A stretch of 64,000 bases of DNA, from positions 3,762,443 to 3,826,442 of the forward strand of contig NZ_JAGIOE010000001.1 of assembly GCF_017876575.1 (NCBI RefSeq), read 5' to 3'. Position 1 is the first letter of the stretch; each line of letters begins with the position of its first letter. Source of the DNA: Paeniglutamicibacter psychrophenolicus. GTDB lineage: Bacteria > Actinomycetota > Actinomycetes > Actinomycetales > Micrococcaceae. The translations under genes and the position numbers were made by a program. This document shows positions 1-8,933 of this stretch, in pieces. The notes beneath the pieces were generated by a model. It had not been told where the DNA came from and ran no database searches. It saw only the letters and a program-made list of their open reading frames with translations.

Positions 1-1
1 T

Positions 2-502
2 GCTGCAAATCCCTCCCTTCTTGGTGGCGGTGGCGTTGACGATGCCATTCACGTGGCGGCGGGCCCGTCCCTGCTGGCCGAATGCCGGAAGCTGAGGGCC
101 ACGACCCACCCGGACGGGCTGGCCTCCGGGCTCGCCCTGGCCACTGGCGCCGGAAATCTTCCCGCGCGTTGGGTCATCCACACCCCTGGGCCCAACCGCC
201 ATGTGGGGCAGACGAACCCCAAGACGCTGGACAAATGCTTCACCAATTCCTTGTACGTCGCCTCGCGGCTGGGAGCCACCAGCATTGCGTTTCCGGCCAT
301 CGGCGCCGGGGCCTACGGCTGGACCCCGGAAGACGTCGCCTCGATCGCTGCCCACGCCATCAGCGCGTGGTTCGAGCTGTACGTGCACTCGACATCGATC
401 CACCGGGTCGTGCTGGTTGCATACAACGACGAGGTCGAAGCCGCCTTCCGCGAGGCCTTTGACACACCGCGCACCGAGAGCCAGCTCGTCCACGGACCGT
501 AG
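2..502 (+). CDS. Macro-domain protein, ADP-ribose/O-acetyl-ADP-ribose type (5' end cut by window edge)
   Basis: The frame is open from base 2, so the true start lies outside the window. The first visible residues include the macro-domain phosphate-loop signature (AANPSLLGGGGVDDAIH), followed by the conserved stretch ending in IHTPGP and the second loop FPAIGAGAYGW. This is the classical macro fold that binds ADP-ribose; YmdB-type members deacetylate O-acetyl-ADP-ribose or remove ADP-ribose from proteins. At least 166 residues are visible, close to a full single-domain protein, so only the first 10-20 residues seem to be missing. Expected to be cytoplasmic. Family assignment is firm; the exact substrate is not readable from sequence. 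A strong hairpin follows the stop codon. Confidence 0.9.
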   Translation, partial: AANPSLLGGGGVDDAIHVAAGPSLLAECRKLRATTHPDGLASGLALATGAGNLPARWVIHTPGPNRHVGQTNPKTLDKCFTNSLYVASRLGATSIAFPAIGAGAYGWTPEDVASIAAHAISAWFELYVHSTSIHRVVLVAYNDEVEAAFREAFDTPRTESQLVHGP

Positions 503-540
503 TGCGCCTCGGCGCACCCACTGGCAGTGCATGGTTCCTT

Positions 541-575
541 GGGGGGCTGCCCGCGCATCGCGCGGGCAGCCCCCC
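541..575. terminator. Bidirectional hairpin between convergent genes
   Basis: A perfect 16-bp stem (541-556 with 560-575) and a 3-base loop, G/C only, lies between the macro-domain gene and the convergent ArsR gene. It lacks a clear T-run, so it may act as a GC-rich actinobacterial terminator in both directions. Confidence 0.7.
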
Positions 576-641
576 CAAGTACTTCGCGGGCGCCGGACGC
601 ATTCGCCTTTCGCGCGCCGACGCGTATTCCGAAGCCGGGCA

Positions 642-962
642 CTACCGGGAATCGCTGGCGCTCGAGTCCGGTCCCCCGGCCCCGGAGCCCAGGGCATTGA
701 TGTAGCCGATTGCCGGCCCCAGCCCGTCCACGACCAGCTCGAAGACAACCTCCCGGCCTTCCCTGCGCCTGTGGGCCAGGCCGGCCTCCACGAGGATCCT
801 CAGGTGCTTGGCCACGGCCTGCCTGCTGATCCCCAGGGGCGCACTCAGTCGCGACGCACTGGCCGCCTTCTCTCCTAGTAGTGCAAGCACCTGCCGCCGG
901 GTCTCATCCGACAGCGCCGCAAAGATCGGCTGTGTCGATTCGGCGCCCGGCAGCCCATTCAT
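642..962 (-). CDS. ArsR-family winged-helix transcriptional regulator
   Basis: A 106-residue protein with the ArsR/SmtB winged helix: IFAALSDETRRQVLALL at the start, then the recognition helix region (GISRQAVAKHLRILVEAGL) and a short wing (RREGREVVFEL). No metal-binding Cys motif is visible, so it probably belongs to the metal-independent ArsR group that is paired with SRPBCC proteins. Its start codon overlaps the stop of the SRPBCC gene upstream (ATGA at 959-962), so the two are co-translated. It probably represses its own operon through the inverted repeat at 1420-1469; this is inferred from position, not shown. Confidence 0.9.
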   Translation of the reverse strand: MNGLPGAESTQPIFAALSDETRRQVLALLGEKAASASRLSAPLGISRQAVAKHLRILVEAGLAHRRREGREVVFELVVDGLGPAIGYINALGSGAGGPDSSASDSR

Positions 963-1399
963 TTACCGCTCAAATATCGTTGCGCCGCGAGCATCTCGGC
1001 ATTCCAGCCCCGGGTGTTGGCGCTGATGACACGGGCATGTTCGTCCTGGTCGAAGGCCGCGAATCCGCTCTCCATGACCCGGAGCCTCACCGCACCGGAG
1101 TTGGTGCTTTCCACCCAGAACTCAACGAGCGTGTTGGGGACCGGGTCGTCCCATTCGTCCCCGCCCAGCGAACGGAAGGCCGCGTAGCGCGGAGCCTCGA
1201 GGGTGACCGTCTCGAATTCGAATTGGCCGTAGATGGCGTCATGGACGATGGAGAAGGCGCCGTTGGTTTCGATGCGATGGGGTGTGATCGCCCCGCCATT
1301 GATGAACCAGCCAGGTTCGCTGACCAGCTCCCAGACGGATTCCGCGGTGGCGGTGATGTCGATGGTTGCCTCGATGGCATCCTGTCGTTCGGTGTCCAT
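959..1399 (-). CDS. SRPBCC (AHSA1-like) domain protein
   Basis: A 146-residue START/Bet v1-fold protein of the AHSA1 (activator of Hsp90 ATPase homologue) group: the N-terminal strand IEATIDITATAESVWELV is followed by a long hydrophobic-pocket domain. These proteins commonly bind hydrophobic ligands and are often partnered with an ArsR regulator, as here. The start at 1399 is chosen because a GAGGGG ribosome-binding site lies just upstream; an in-frame extension to 1447 would run through the operator-like repeat and is unlikely. Ligand unknown. The gene order SRPBCC then ArsR is the reverse of the more usual order. Confidence 0.85.
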   Translation of the reverse strand: MDTERQDAIEATIDITATAESVWELVSEPGWFINGGAITPHRIETNGAFSIVHDAIYGQFEFETVTLEAPRYAAFRSLGGDEWDDPVPNTLVEFWVESTNSGAVRLRVMESGFAAFDQDEHARVISANTRGWNAEMLAAQRYLSGK

Positions 1400-1419
1400 G
1401 TGTTTCCCCTCAAGATGCA

Positions 1420-1469
1420 AAGCCCTTGTGCAACAAAATGGTTGCACAAGGGCTTGCGTTGCACAAGGG
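1420..1469. promoter_or_regulatory. Large inverted-repeat operator upstream of the SRPBCC-ArsR operon
   Basis: A perfect 15-bp inverted repeat (1420-1434 and 1441-1455, 6-base spacer) has a core of TTGTGCAAC/GTTGCACAA. A third copy of the half-site (GTTGCACAAGG) follows at 1458-1468. It lies 20-70 bases upstream of the SRPBCC start, where an ArsR autorepressor would bind. It could instead be a terminator for the small gene upstream, but no T-run is seen. Confidence 0.6.
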
Positions 1470-1471
1470 GC

Positions 1472-1648
1472 CTACGGACCGGTAGCCGCCATGGGTTCGA
1501 CGGCCCTCCATGCACTGGAAGGATCCGGGCCGACGGCACCTGAAGCCAGGATGCCGGTCGTCCCGATGATGATGCCGGCCAGGATCACCAGCAGCACCAG
1601 GGCAAGCAGGATCGAGCCAAGCACCGCCGCTCTCTTGCGTGGTTCCAA
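1472..1648 (-). CDS. Small single-pass membrane protein (TTG start)
   Basis: A 58-residue protein starting at a TTG codon with a GGAGG ribosome-binding site about six bases upstream. The order is a short basic start (EPRKR), one long hydrophobic helix from about residue 7 to 34 (AVLGSILLALVLLVILAGII), and a short polar C-terminal tail. It sits 35 bases downstream of argR on the same strand and could be the last gene of the arginine operon. I do not recognise a family. The ribosome-binding site and the clean membrane helix are the support; without them this would be ignored as too short. Confidence 0.6.
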   Translation of the reverse strand: MEPRKRAAVLGSILLALVLLVILAGIIIGTTGILASGAVGPDPSSAWRAVEPMAATGP

Positions 1649-1683
1649 GTTTGCCTCCTGGGGCCCGGAATCCGGTGTGCCGG

Positions 1684-2199
1684 CTACTGCGGGTCGGCCA
1701 ATGCCAAGAACCGGGCTGCGACCTCGGCGCCGCCGTCGACCTCGCGCGTCACCATCATGACGGTGTCGTCCCCGGCAATGCAGCCCAGGATCTGCGGCAT
1801 CGTGGAGTGGTCGATGGACAGGGCCAGGAAATTTGCGGCCCCCGGCGGGGTACGCAGCACCACGATGTTCCCCGAGGCCTCGGCGGTTATCAGCAGTTCG
1901 GCGCATTGCTTGGCGAGCTTGGCGTCATGGATTTCCTGGCTGACCCCTGCCTGCGGGCTGCGGTCTCCACCCTCCTGGCGCACCGCATAGACCAGCCCGC
2001 CGTCGACCCCGCGCACGCGCACCGCACCAAGTTCCACCAGGTCCCTCGACAACGTGGCCTGGGTGACCGCCATCCCGTCCTCGGCCAGCAGGGCCACGAG
2101 CTCGGCCTGCGAACGGACGGTTTGGGTGGACAAGATCGAGCTCACCCGCGCCTGGCGGGCAATCTTCGTTGTTGGCTGGAACGATGCGGGGGTGCTCAT
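1684..2199 (-). CDS. argR: Arginine repressor ArgR
   Basis: A 171-residue ArgR. The N-terminal winged helix (about residues 12-80) carries the conserved RSQAELVALLAEDG and VTQATLSRDLVELGAVRV segments. The C-terminal oligomerisation and arginine-binding domain contains TPPGAANFLALSIDH and the GCIAGDDTVMMV motif whose Asp pair contacts L-arginine. With arginine bound it represses the arg operon at ARG boxes; candidates lie upstream of argC at 7663-7698. Its ATG overlaps the argF stop (ATGA), so it is translated as part of the operon it controls. Confidence 0.97.
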   Translation of the reverse strand: MSTPASFQPTTKIARQARVSSILSTQTVRSQAELVALLAEDGMAVTQATLSRDLVELGAVRVRGVDGGLVYAVRQEGGDRSPQAGVSQEIHDAKLAKQCAELLITAEASGNIVVLRTPPGAANFLALSIDHSTMPQILGCIAGDDTVMMVTREVDGGAEVAARFLALADPQ

Positions 2200-3164
2200 C
2201 GGTTGGAGTCCACTCCGGCAACGTCCGCCAGGCCCGACTTGGCCAGCAGCCAGGCCATGATGGCCTTCTGCGCGTGCACGCGGTTCTCCGCCTCGTCAAA
2301 GACGACCGACTGCGGGCCGTCAATGACCTCCGCGGAGATCTCGTAGCCGCGGTAGGCAGGCAGGCAGTGCAGCACCACGGCATCCTTGTCCGCGTGGGCC
2401 ATGGCCGCCGAATCCACGGCGTAGTCGCGGAACAGCTCCATGCGCTGGGCCTTCTCGTCTTCCTGTCCCATGGAGACCCACGTGTCGGTGGCGACCACGT
2501 CGGCGCCGGCAAGGGCGGCGGCGGCATCGGTGGTCACGAGCACCGAGCCACCGGTTTCGGCCGCACGCTTTTCGGCTGCGGCAATGATCTCCGCGGCCGG
2601 CAGGTAACCCTCGGGACCGGCAATGCGCACGTGCATGCCCGCCGTGACCCCGGCCAGCAGGTAGGAGTTGGCCATGTTGTTGGCCGAGTCCCCCAGGTAG
2701 GCCATGGACAGCCCGGCCAGCGTGCCCTTGTGCTCTCGCACGGTGAGCAGGTCGGCCAGCAGCTGGCAGGGGTGGTAGTCGTCGGACAGGGCGTTGATGA
2801 CCGGGACGTTGGAGTTCTGTGCCATCTCCTCCAGTCCGGCCTGGGCGTAGGTGCGCCACACGATGGTGGAGACCATGCGCTCGAGGACCTTGGCGGAGTC
2901 GGAGATCGATTCCTTGTGGCCCAGCTGCGATTCGGCGGAGTTGATGATCAGCGGGGAACCGCCGAGCTCGGCGATGCCGGCGGCGAAGGAGACGCGGGTG
3001 CGGGTGGAGGTCTTGTCGAAAAAGACCGCCACGGTCTGCGGGCCGGCGTACGGCTTGTATCCGTACTTGTCTTTTTTCATGGCCACGGCAAGGTCAAGGA
3101 CCTCGCCCTGCTCGGCCTGGGTCAGGTCCAGGTCGGTCAGGAAATGGCGAACGGTGTTGGTCAT
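2196..3164 (-). CDS. argF: Ornithine carbamoyltransferase
   Basis: A 322-residue enzyme converting ornithine and carbamoyl phosphate to citrulline. Hallmarks are the carbamoyl-phosphate loop STRTR, the HPCQ motif (DDYHPCQLLADLLT) and the ornithine-binding HCLP motif (VLHCLPAYRG). The start at 3164 gives the usual N-terminus (MTNTVRHFLTDLDLT); the frame stays open further upstream only as a shadow of argD. It lies between argD (11-base gap) and argR (4-base overlap) in the arginine operon. Confidence 0.97.
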   Translation of the reverse strand: MTNTVRHFLTDLDLTQAEQGEVLDLAVAMKKDKYGYKPYAGPQTVAVFFDKTSTRTRVSFAAGIAELGGSPLIINSAESQLGHKESISDSAKVLERMVSTIVWRTYAQAGLEEMAQNSNVPVINALSDDYHPCQLLADLLTVREHKGTLAGLSMAYLGDSANNMANSYLLAGVTAGMHVRIAGPEGYLPAAEIIAAAEKRAAETGGSVLVTTDAAAALAGADVVATDTWVSMGQEDEKAQRMELFRDYAVDSAAMAHADKDAVVLHCLPAYRGYEISAEVIDGPQSVVFDEAENRVHAQKAIMAWLLAKSGLADVAGVDSNR

Positions 3165-3175
3165 GGTCGCGGGTC

Positions 3176-4420
3176 CTATTCCTTGGTGGCGGCAACGGCG
3201 GCGGCGTAAAGCGCCGGCAGTGCCGCAACGAATGTGTCGAGTTGCTCGGTGGTGATGATCAGCGGGGGTGCCAGGCGCAGCGTGTTGGGGCCCGGGGCGT
3301 TGATGATGAACCCGGCATCCAGTGCCGCGGTCACCACGGCAGGTGCGACAGCCGCTTCCAGGTCCAGCCCGATGAGCAGGCCCCGGCCGCGGACGGCGGT
3401 GACGAAGTCCAGCGCGGCAAGCTTGGAGCGCAGCTGGGCCCCCACGGACTTCACCTGGTCCAGGAGCCCCTGGGTTTCGATGACGTGCAAGGTGGCCAGC
3501 GCCGCGGCGGTGGCCACGGGGTTGCCGCCGAAGGTGGTCCCGTGCTGCCCGGGGGCCAGCAGGCCGGTGGCCTGCGTGCCGAAGACGATCATGGCCCCAA
3601 TGGGGAAGCCGCCGCCCAGGCCCTTGGCCAGGGTCATGGCGTCGGGCGTGACCCCGGCGGAGGCAAACCATTCCCCGGTGCGGCCGATGCCGGTCTGGAC
3701 CTCGTCGAAGACCAGCAGTGCTCCGGCCTCCGCGGTGATCGTCCGTGCCGCCTGCAGGTAGCCGGGGGCGAATTCGATGACGCCGGCCTCGCCCTGGATG
3801 GGCTCGATGAACACCGCGGCGGTGGTCTCGTCCACAGCTGCGCGCAGGGCCTCGATGTCGCCGGCCGGGATCCATTCGACTCCCCCGGGCAATGGCTCGA
3901 AGGGCTCGCGGTAGGCCTGCTTCCAGGTCAGCGCGAGCGCGCCCATGGTGCGTCCGTGGAAGGCTTGCTCCAGGGCAATGATCTTGGTGCGGGGGGCCTG
4001 CCGGGTGCCGGCGTTGCGGCGGGCAAGTTTGAAGGCGGCCTCGTTGGCCTCGGTGCCGGAGTTGGTGAAGAAGACCTTGGAACCGGCCGGTGCCTGGCTG
4101 ATTTCCAGCAGTTTTTCGGCCAGGGCGATCTGCGTGGGGCTGGTGAAGAAGTTGGAGATGTGTCCCAGCGTTGCCAGCTGGGAGGAGATCACCGAGGTGA
4201 CCAGCGGGTGGGCGTGGCCCAGGGCGTTGACGGCGATCCCGGAGAGCAGGTCGAGGTATTCCTTGCCGTCCGCGTCCCACACGTGGCAGCCTGCCCCGCG
4301 CACCAACACCCGCTGCGGGGTGCCGAAGACACCGAGCAGCGAGTGGTTGTAGCGGGCCAGCAGCTCGCTGCCGGCCAGGGCGTTCAGGGCGCCGGTTTCT
4401 TGCTCAATGATCGCGTTCAT
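3176..4420 (-). CDS. argD: Acetylornithine aminotransferase
   Basis: A 414-residue class III PLP aminotransferase making N-acetylornithine from N-acetylglutamate semialdehyde. It has the PLP phosphate site ([18 protein letters not shown]), the cofactor-ring Asp in [14 protein letters not shown] and the Schiff-base lysine in [14 protein letters not shown]. Members of this family often also act on succinyl-diaminopimelate in lysine synthesis. Its ATG overlaps the argB stop (ATGA). Confidence 0.96.
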   Translation of the reverse strand: MNAIIEQETGALNALAGSELLARYNHSLLGVFGTPQRVLVRGAGCHVWDADGKEYLDLLSGIAVNALGHAHPLVTSVISSQLATLGHISNFFTSPTQIALAEKLLEISQAPAGSKVFFTNSGTEANEAAFKLARRNAGTRQAPRTKIIALEQAFHGRTMGALALTWKQAYREPFEPLPGGVEWIPAGDIEALRAAVDETTAAVFIEPIQGEAGVIEFAPGYLQAARTITAEAGALLVFDEVQTGIGRTGEWFASAGVTPDAMTLAKGLGGGFPIGAMIVFGTQATGLLAPGQHGTTFGGNPVATAAALATLHVIETQGLLDQVKSVGAQLRSKLAALDFVTAVRGRGLLIGLDLEAAVAPAVVTAALDAGFIINAPGPNTLRLAPPLIITTEQLDTFVAALPALYAAAVAATKE

Positions 4421-5337
4421 GCCTTGTCCTTGGGAATGACTTGGGTTCCGACGCCGGCGGAGGTGAAGACCTCCAGCAGCATGGAGTGCGGTTGGCGGCC
4501 ATCGACGATGTGGGCCTGGCCCACGCCCTCGTCCACGGCCTTGAGGCAGGCTGCCATCTTGGGGATCATGCCCGATTCCAGCGAGGGCATCAGGGCGCGC
4601 AGCTCCTCGGTGTCCAGCGAGGTGATCAGCGATGACTTGTCGGGCCAGGCGGCGTAGAGGCCCTCGACGTCGGTGAGGATCACCAGCTTGGAGGCGCCCA
4701 GGGCGCTGGCCAGCGCCGCGGCGGCGGTGTCGGCGTTGACGTTGAGCACCTGCCCGGTGGGGTTGTCCTTTTCGTCGACCTCCGGGGCCACGGTGGAGAC
4801 GACCGGGATCTTGCCGGCGGCCAGCAGGTCCAGGATCTGGTCGGGCTTGACGCCTGTCACTTCGCCGACGAGCCCGAGGTCCACGTGCTGCCCGGCGATG
4901 TAGGTCCCGGTGCGCACGGCGCGCAGCAGGGCGCCGTCCTCGCCGGAGAGCCCCACCGCGTAGGGGCCGTGCGAGTTGATCAATCCGATCAGTTCGCGCT
5001 GCACCTGCCCGGTGAGCACCATGCGCACCACGTCCATGGCTTCGGGGGTGGTGACGCGCAGCCCGCCCTTGAACTCGGATTCGATGCCCAGGCGGCTGAG
5101 CATGGAATTGATCTGCGGGCCTCCCCCGTGCACGACCACGGGGTTGATCCCCACGTGGCGCAGGAAGACGATGTCCTCGGCGAAGGCGCGGCGCAATGCC
5201 TCGTTGACCATGGCGTTGCCGCCGTACTTGATCACCATGGTGGTGCCGGCGAAACGCTGGATCCAGGGAAGCGCCTCGATCAGGGCCTCGGCCTTGCGTT
5301 GGGCCACGTCCATGGATGTGGGTGTTTTCTCAGACAT
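4417..5337 (-). CDS. argB: N-acetylglutamate kinase
   Basis: A 306-residue amino-acid kinase that phosphorylates N-acetylglutamate. It shows the N-terminal nucleotide loop (VIKYGGNAM), the substrate loop HGGGPQI, and the C-terminal [12 protein letters not shown] helix. The N-terminal extension before the kinase fold (about 30 residues with a helix rich in Ala/Glu) is the type found in arginine-feedback-inhibited hexameric enzymes, so allosteric inhibition by arginine is likely. It is separated from argJ by about 105 bases that contain a long hairpin. Confidence 0.96.
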   Translation of the reverse strand: MSEKTPTSMDVAQRKAEALIEALPWIQRFAGTTMVIKYGGNAMVNEALRRAFAEDIVFLRHVGINPVVVHGGGPQINSMLSRLGIESEFKGGLRVTTPEAMDVVRMVLTGQVQRELIGLINSHGPYAVGLSGEDGALLRAVRTGTYIAGQHVDLGLVGEVTGVKPDQILDLLAAGKIPVVSTVAPEVDEKDNPTGQVLNVNADTAAAALASALGASKLVILTDVEGLYAAWPDKSSLITSLDTEELRALMPSLESGMIPKMAACLKAVDEGVGQAHIVDGRQPHSMLLEVFTSAGVGTQVIPKDKA

Positions 5338-5381
5338 GCTCTTGGGTGATCCTCACTGGAACGTTTGGGTCGGATGGGTGT

Positions 5382-5430
5382 GCCCCCTCGGCGGGCAACG
5401 GAGATTGGATCCGTTGCCCGCCGAGGGGGC
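5382..5430. other. 20-bp perfect hairpin between argJ and argB
   Basis: The arms 5382-5401 and 5411-5430 are exact reverse complements with a 9-base loop. It sits inside the operon, after argJ and before argB on the minus strand. No T-run follows on that strand, so it may be an RNA stability or processing element, or a partial terminator that lowers downstream expression, not a full stop. Confidence 0.7.
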
Positions 5431-5442
5431 GAAAAGCGCCAT

Positions 5443-6621
5443 CTAGCTGCTGTAGGCGGAGTTCTCGTGGACGTAGTCGTGGGTCAGGTCGTTGGTCCAC
5501 AGGCTGGCCTCGGCCATCCCGGCGTTAAGGTCGATTTCCACGAGCACCTGGCGGCCGCTGAGGTCCACCAGGTTCCTGTCGTCGCCCACACCACCGTTGC
5601 GGCAGACCTGCACGCCGTTGATGGACACATTCAGCTCGTCGGCTTCGAAGGCCGCCTGGGTGGTCCCGACCGCGGAGAGCACCCGTCCCCAGTTGGGGTC
5701 TTGGCCGAAGATCGCGGTCTTGAACAGGTTGGAGCGCGCCACGGTGCGCGAGACCTCCACGGCCTCGTCCTCGGTGGCCGCGTTGAAGGTGCGGATGGTG
5801 ATCTCGTGGGCGGCGCCCTCGGCGTCGGAGATCAGCGTCTTGGCCAGCTCCACGCAGGTTGCGGCGAGCCCGGCGGAGAACTCCACGAGGTCCGGGACCG
5901 TGCCCGACGCGCCGGAGGACATCAGGATGACGGTGTCGTTGGTGGACATGCAGCCATCGGAATCGGCGCGGTCGAAGCTCACCCGGGTGGCTTCGCGCAG
6001 CGCGGCGTCCAGCTGGGCGGGATCCAGCACGGCGTCGGTGGTGATGACCACGAGCATGGTGGCCAGCCCGGGGGCGAGCATGCCGGCGCCCTTGGCCATG
6101 GCACCGATCGAGTAGCCGGTGCCGGTGAATCCGGCTTGCTTGGACACGGTGTCGGTGGTCATGATGGCGGTGGCCGCGGCGGAGCCGCCGTCGAACTCGT
6201 TGCCGGTGCCCAGTGCGGCGGCCGCGGCGCCGACGCCGGGGATGATCTTGTCCATCGGCAGCTGCTCGCCGATCAGCCCGGTGGAGCACACCAGCACGTC
6301 ACCGCTGGAAACGCCCAGCACCGTGGCGACGTGCTCGGCGGTGGCGTGGGTGTTGGCGAAGCCCTCGGGGCCGGTGCAGGCGTTGGCGCCGCCGGAGTTC
6401 AGCACCACGGCGTCGGCGCGTCCGTCGCTGATGACCTGGCGGGACCAGTACACCGGGGCGGCTGCCACGCGGTTGGAGGTGAACACGGCCGCGGCGTCGA
6501 AGCGCGGGCCGTTGTTGCGCACCAGCGCCAGGTCCGGGTTTCCGGAGGCCTTGAGCCCGGCGGTGATGCCCGAGGCGTCGAAGCCTGCCGGGGTGGTGAT
6601 TCCCATGGGTGCGGTGCTCAC
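5443..6621 (-). CDS. argJ: Bifunctional glutamate N-acetyltransferase / ornithine acetyltransferase
   Basis: A 392-residue ArgJ that transfers the acetyl group from N-acetylornithine to glutamate (and may also use acetyl-CoA). The autoprocessing site that splits the precursor into two chains is visible as GLATML with cleavage between A187 and the nucleophile T188. The oxyanion region [12 protein letters not shown] and the second conserved segment AIMTTDT are present. Because the recycling enzyme is here, no argA is needed in the operon. ATGA overlap with argC. Confidence 0.96.
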   Translation of the reverse strand: MSTAPMGITTPAGFDASGITAGLKASGNPDLALVRNNGPRFDAAAVFTSNRVAAAPVYWSRQVISDGRADAVVLNSGGANACTGPEGFANTHATAEHVATVLGVSSGDVLVCSTGLIGEQLPMDKIIPGVGAAAAALGTGNEFDGGSAAATAIMTTDTVSKQAGFTGTGYSIGAMAKGAGMLAPGLATMLVVITTDAVLDPAQLDAALREATRVSFDRADSDGCMSTNDTVILMSSGASGTVPDLVEFSAGLAATCVELAKTLISDAEGAAHEITIRTFNAATEDEAVEVSRTVARSNLFKTAIFGQDPNWGRVLSAVGTTQAAFEADELNVSINGVQVCRNGGVGDDRNLVDLSGRQVLVEIDLNAGMAEASLWTNDLTHDYVHENSAYSS

Positions 6622-7649
6622 GGTGCTACTCCTTCAAGTGCCAGGCCGGCGGTTTCGTTCAGGCCCAGGGCGATGTTCATGGATTGGACGGCGCCGCCGG
6701 CGGTGCCCTTGGTCAGGTTGTCGATGACGGTGGAGACGATCACGCGGCCCGCGTGCGGGTCGAAGGCCAACTGGATCTGGGCGTGGTTCGAGCCCATGAC
6801 CGAGGAGGTCGCGGGCCATTGGCCCTCGGGCAGCACGTGCACGAACGGCTCGTCCTTGTAGGCCGCGACCCAGGCGGCGCGCAGCGTTGCCTCGTCCACG
6901 CCGGGCTTGACCTTGGCGGTGGCGGTGGTGAGGATGCCGCGCGGCATCGGCGCAAGGGTCGGGGTGAAGGAGACCGTCACCGGGACCCCTGCCGCGTTGG
7001 ACAGGCCCTGTTCCATCTCCGGGGTGTGGCGGTGGGAGCCGCCAACGCCATAGGGATTCATCGATCCCATGACCTCGGCGCCGATCAGGTTGACCTTGGC
7101 GCTCTTGCCGGCGCCGGAGGTTCCGGAGGCGGAGACCACCACGACGTCGTCGGGCTCGAGCAGGTTCGCGGCGAAGCCCGGCACGAGGGCCAGCTGGACC
7201 GAGGTCGGGTAGCAGCCTGGCACCGCGATGCGCTTGGCGCCCACGAGCTTGGCGCGGGCCCCGGGCAGCTCGGGCAGTCCGTAGGGCCAGGTTCCGGCGT
7301 GTGTCGAACCGTAGAACTTTTCCCAGGCCTCGGGCGATTCGAGGCGGTGGTCCGCCCCGGCGTCGATGACCAGGGTCTCGGCCGGGAGCCGGGAGGCGAT
7401 TTCGGCGCTGTGCCCGTGCGGCAGGGCCAGGAACACGACGTCGTGTCCGCTCAATTGCTCTACGGTGGTTTCCACCAGGATGCGGTCGGCCAGGGAATGC
7501 AGGTGCGGGGCAAGTTCGCCCAGTCGCTGCCCGGCATTCGAGTGGGCGGTGATGGCCCCGATGGTTACGTCCGGGTGATTGGACAGCAAGCGCAAGACCT
7601 CGCCGCCGGCATACCCACTGGCTCCGGATACAGCTACTGAAATCGTCAT
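6618..7649 (-). CDS. argC: N-acetyl-gamma-glutamyl-phosphate reductase
   Basis: A 343-residue enzyme reducing acetylglutamyl phosphate with NADPH. It has an N-terminal Rossmann motif ([16 protein letters not shown]), the catalytic cysteine in VPGCYPTS and the conserved His segment in [12 protein letters not shown]. First gene of the arginine operon, next to the putative ARG boxes. No clear Shine-Dalgarno precedes the ATG, so a short or absent leader is possible. Confidence 0.96.
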   Translation of the reverse strand: MTISVAVSGASGYAGGEVLRLLSNHPDVTIGAITAHSNAGQRLGELAPHLHSLADRILVETTVEQLSGHDVVFLALPHGHSAEIASRLPAETLVIDAGADHRLESPEAWEKFYGSTHAGTWPYGLPELPGARAKLVGAKRIAVPGCYPTSVQLALVPGFAANLLEPDDVVVVSASGTSGAGKSAKVNLIGAEVMGSMNPYGVGGSHRHTPEMEQGLSNAAGVPVTVSFTPTLAPMPRGILTTATAKVKPGVDEATLRAAWVAAYKDEPFVHVLPEGQWPATSSVMGSNHAQIQLAFDPHAGRVIVSTVIDNLTKGTAGGAVQSMNIALGLNETAGLALEGVAP

Positions 7650-7662
7650 AAACCAACCCTAC

Positions 7663-7698
7663 TACGCATTTATGCATGATTACTAATAAATATTCACA
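7663..7698. promoter_or_regulatory. Two ARG-box-like ArgR operators upstream of argC
   Basis: An AT-rich island directly upstream of argC holds two 18-bp sites. 7663-7680 contains the palindrome GCAT-TT-ATGC. 7681-7698 ends in AATAAATATTCACA, matching the ARG-box consensus WNTGAATWWWWATTCANW at all but two positions. Tandem boxes spaced by a few bases are the usual ArgR hexamer target. The AT content contrasts sharply with the surrounding GC-rich DNA. Confidence 0.7.
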
Positions 7699-7802
7699 CT
7701 GGGGTGTCCCATCTCGCAACATCCCCGCCACCTGGCCCGGAGGTTTCGAGGTCGAACGCTATGGTTGTGTCAAAACAAAGAGCCGACCAAGGAGTTGCGC
7801 AC

Positions 7803-8771
7803 GTGAGTCCCCATGCAATTATCGCCCGTCAGGCCGGCGGTCCCGAAGTATTCGACTATGTTTCCTCGGAAACCCTCTCTCCGCGTGCCGGGCAGCTGCT
7901 GGTAAAGGTCGCCGCCGTGGGCGTGAACTTCATCGAAACCTACCAGCGATCGGGAGTTTACAAGGTCAAGTACCCCTTCATCCCGGGCAGCGAATACGCG
8001 GGCACCGTCGAGGCCATCGGCGACGGGGTCACCGGCTTTGCCGTCGGTGACCAGGTGGCCACCACCGAGGGGTCCAAGGCGTACGCCAACTACACGCTGC
8101 TGGATGCCGAGAAGGCCTTGCCGGTTCCCGCAAACGTCCCGCTGGACGTTGCCGGCGCGCTTCCGCTGCAGGGCATCACCGCCCACTACCTCGTCAATTC
8201 GAGCTACAACGTCCAGCCCGGGGACACCGTGCTGACCTATGCCGGGGCCGGCGGGGTGGGCCTGCTGCTGATCCAGTTGCTCAAGCTGCGCGGGGCCACC
8301 GTCATCACAACCACCTCGACCCCGGAAAAGGCGGAACTGGCGCGCGGCGCCGGTGCCGACCATGTCCTGGGCTACGACGAGGTCCCGGCGCGAGTCCGCG
8401 AAATCACCGGTGGCGGCGGCGTGGATGTCGTGTATGACGGAATCGGCAAGGACACCTTCGACGGGTCCCTCGAATCCCTGAAAATCCGCGGCACCCTGGT
8501 GCTCTTCGGCGGCGCGTCGGGCCAGGTCCCGCCCTTTGACCTGCAACGCCTGAATGCACACGGCTCGCTCACCGTGACCCGGCCCAAGATCGGCGACTTC
8601 CTGCTGGATGCCGAGGAGCGCCGCTGGCGCTCGGGCGAGATCTTCGGCCTGGTCGCCGACGGCAAGCTCAACGTCAGGATCGGCGCCCGCTTCCCGCTGG
8701 CCGAGGCCGGTGCCGCGCACACGGCCCTGGAATCCCGTGCCACCACGGGCAAGGTCATCTTGGTACCGTAA
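7803..8771 (+). CDS. Zinc-independent quinone oxidoreductase (MDR family)
   Basis: A 322-residue NADPH:quinone reductase of the medium-chain dehydrogenase family. The N-terminal GroES-like part contains VGVNFIETYQRSGVY and the P-G-S-E-Y/A-G motif; the nucleotide site is YAGAGGVGLLLIQL. No zinc ligands are seen, as expected for QOR. The GTG start at 7803 is chosen for its AAGGAG site eight bases upstream; the longer frame from 7704 overlaps the arg promoter. It is divergent from argC and followed by the IS110-type element. Confidence 0.9.
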   Translation: MSPHAIIARQAGGPEVFDYVSSETLSPRAGQLLVKVAAVGVNFIETYQRSGVYKVKYPFIPGSEYAGTVEAIGDGVTGFAVGDQVATTEGSKAYANYTLLDAEKALPVPANVPLDVAGALPLQGITAHYLVNSSYNVQPGDTVLTYAGAGGVGLLLIQLLKLRGATVITTTSTPEKAELARGAGADHVLGYDEVPARVREITGGGGVDVVYDGIGKDTFDGSLESLKIRGTLVLFGGASGQVPPFDLQRLNAHGSLTVTRPKIGDFLLDAEERRWRSGEIFGLVADGKLNVRIGARFPLAEAGAAHTALESRATTGKVILVP

Positions 8772-8933
8772 CCGCGAGCGGGCTACGCATGCCTGCGGGC
8801 CACTAGACAATATGTAAGTGAGGCCGAAACCTCCGCTTCAAGCTTTCGTGGTTTGCCATGCGTTCGGGTCTTGGCCTTGCAGCCAAACCGCTGTGGAATG
8901 GTAGTGCCACATTGAAGGTTGGAGGTCCCGGCT

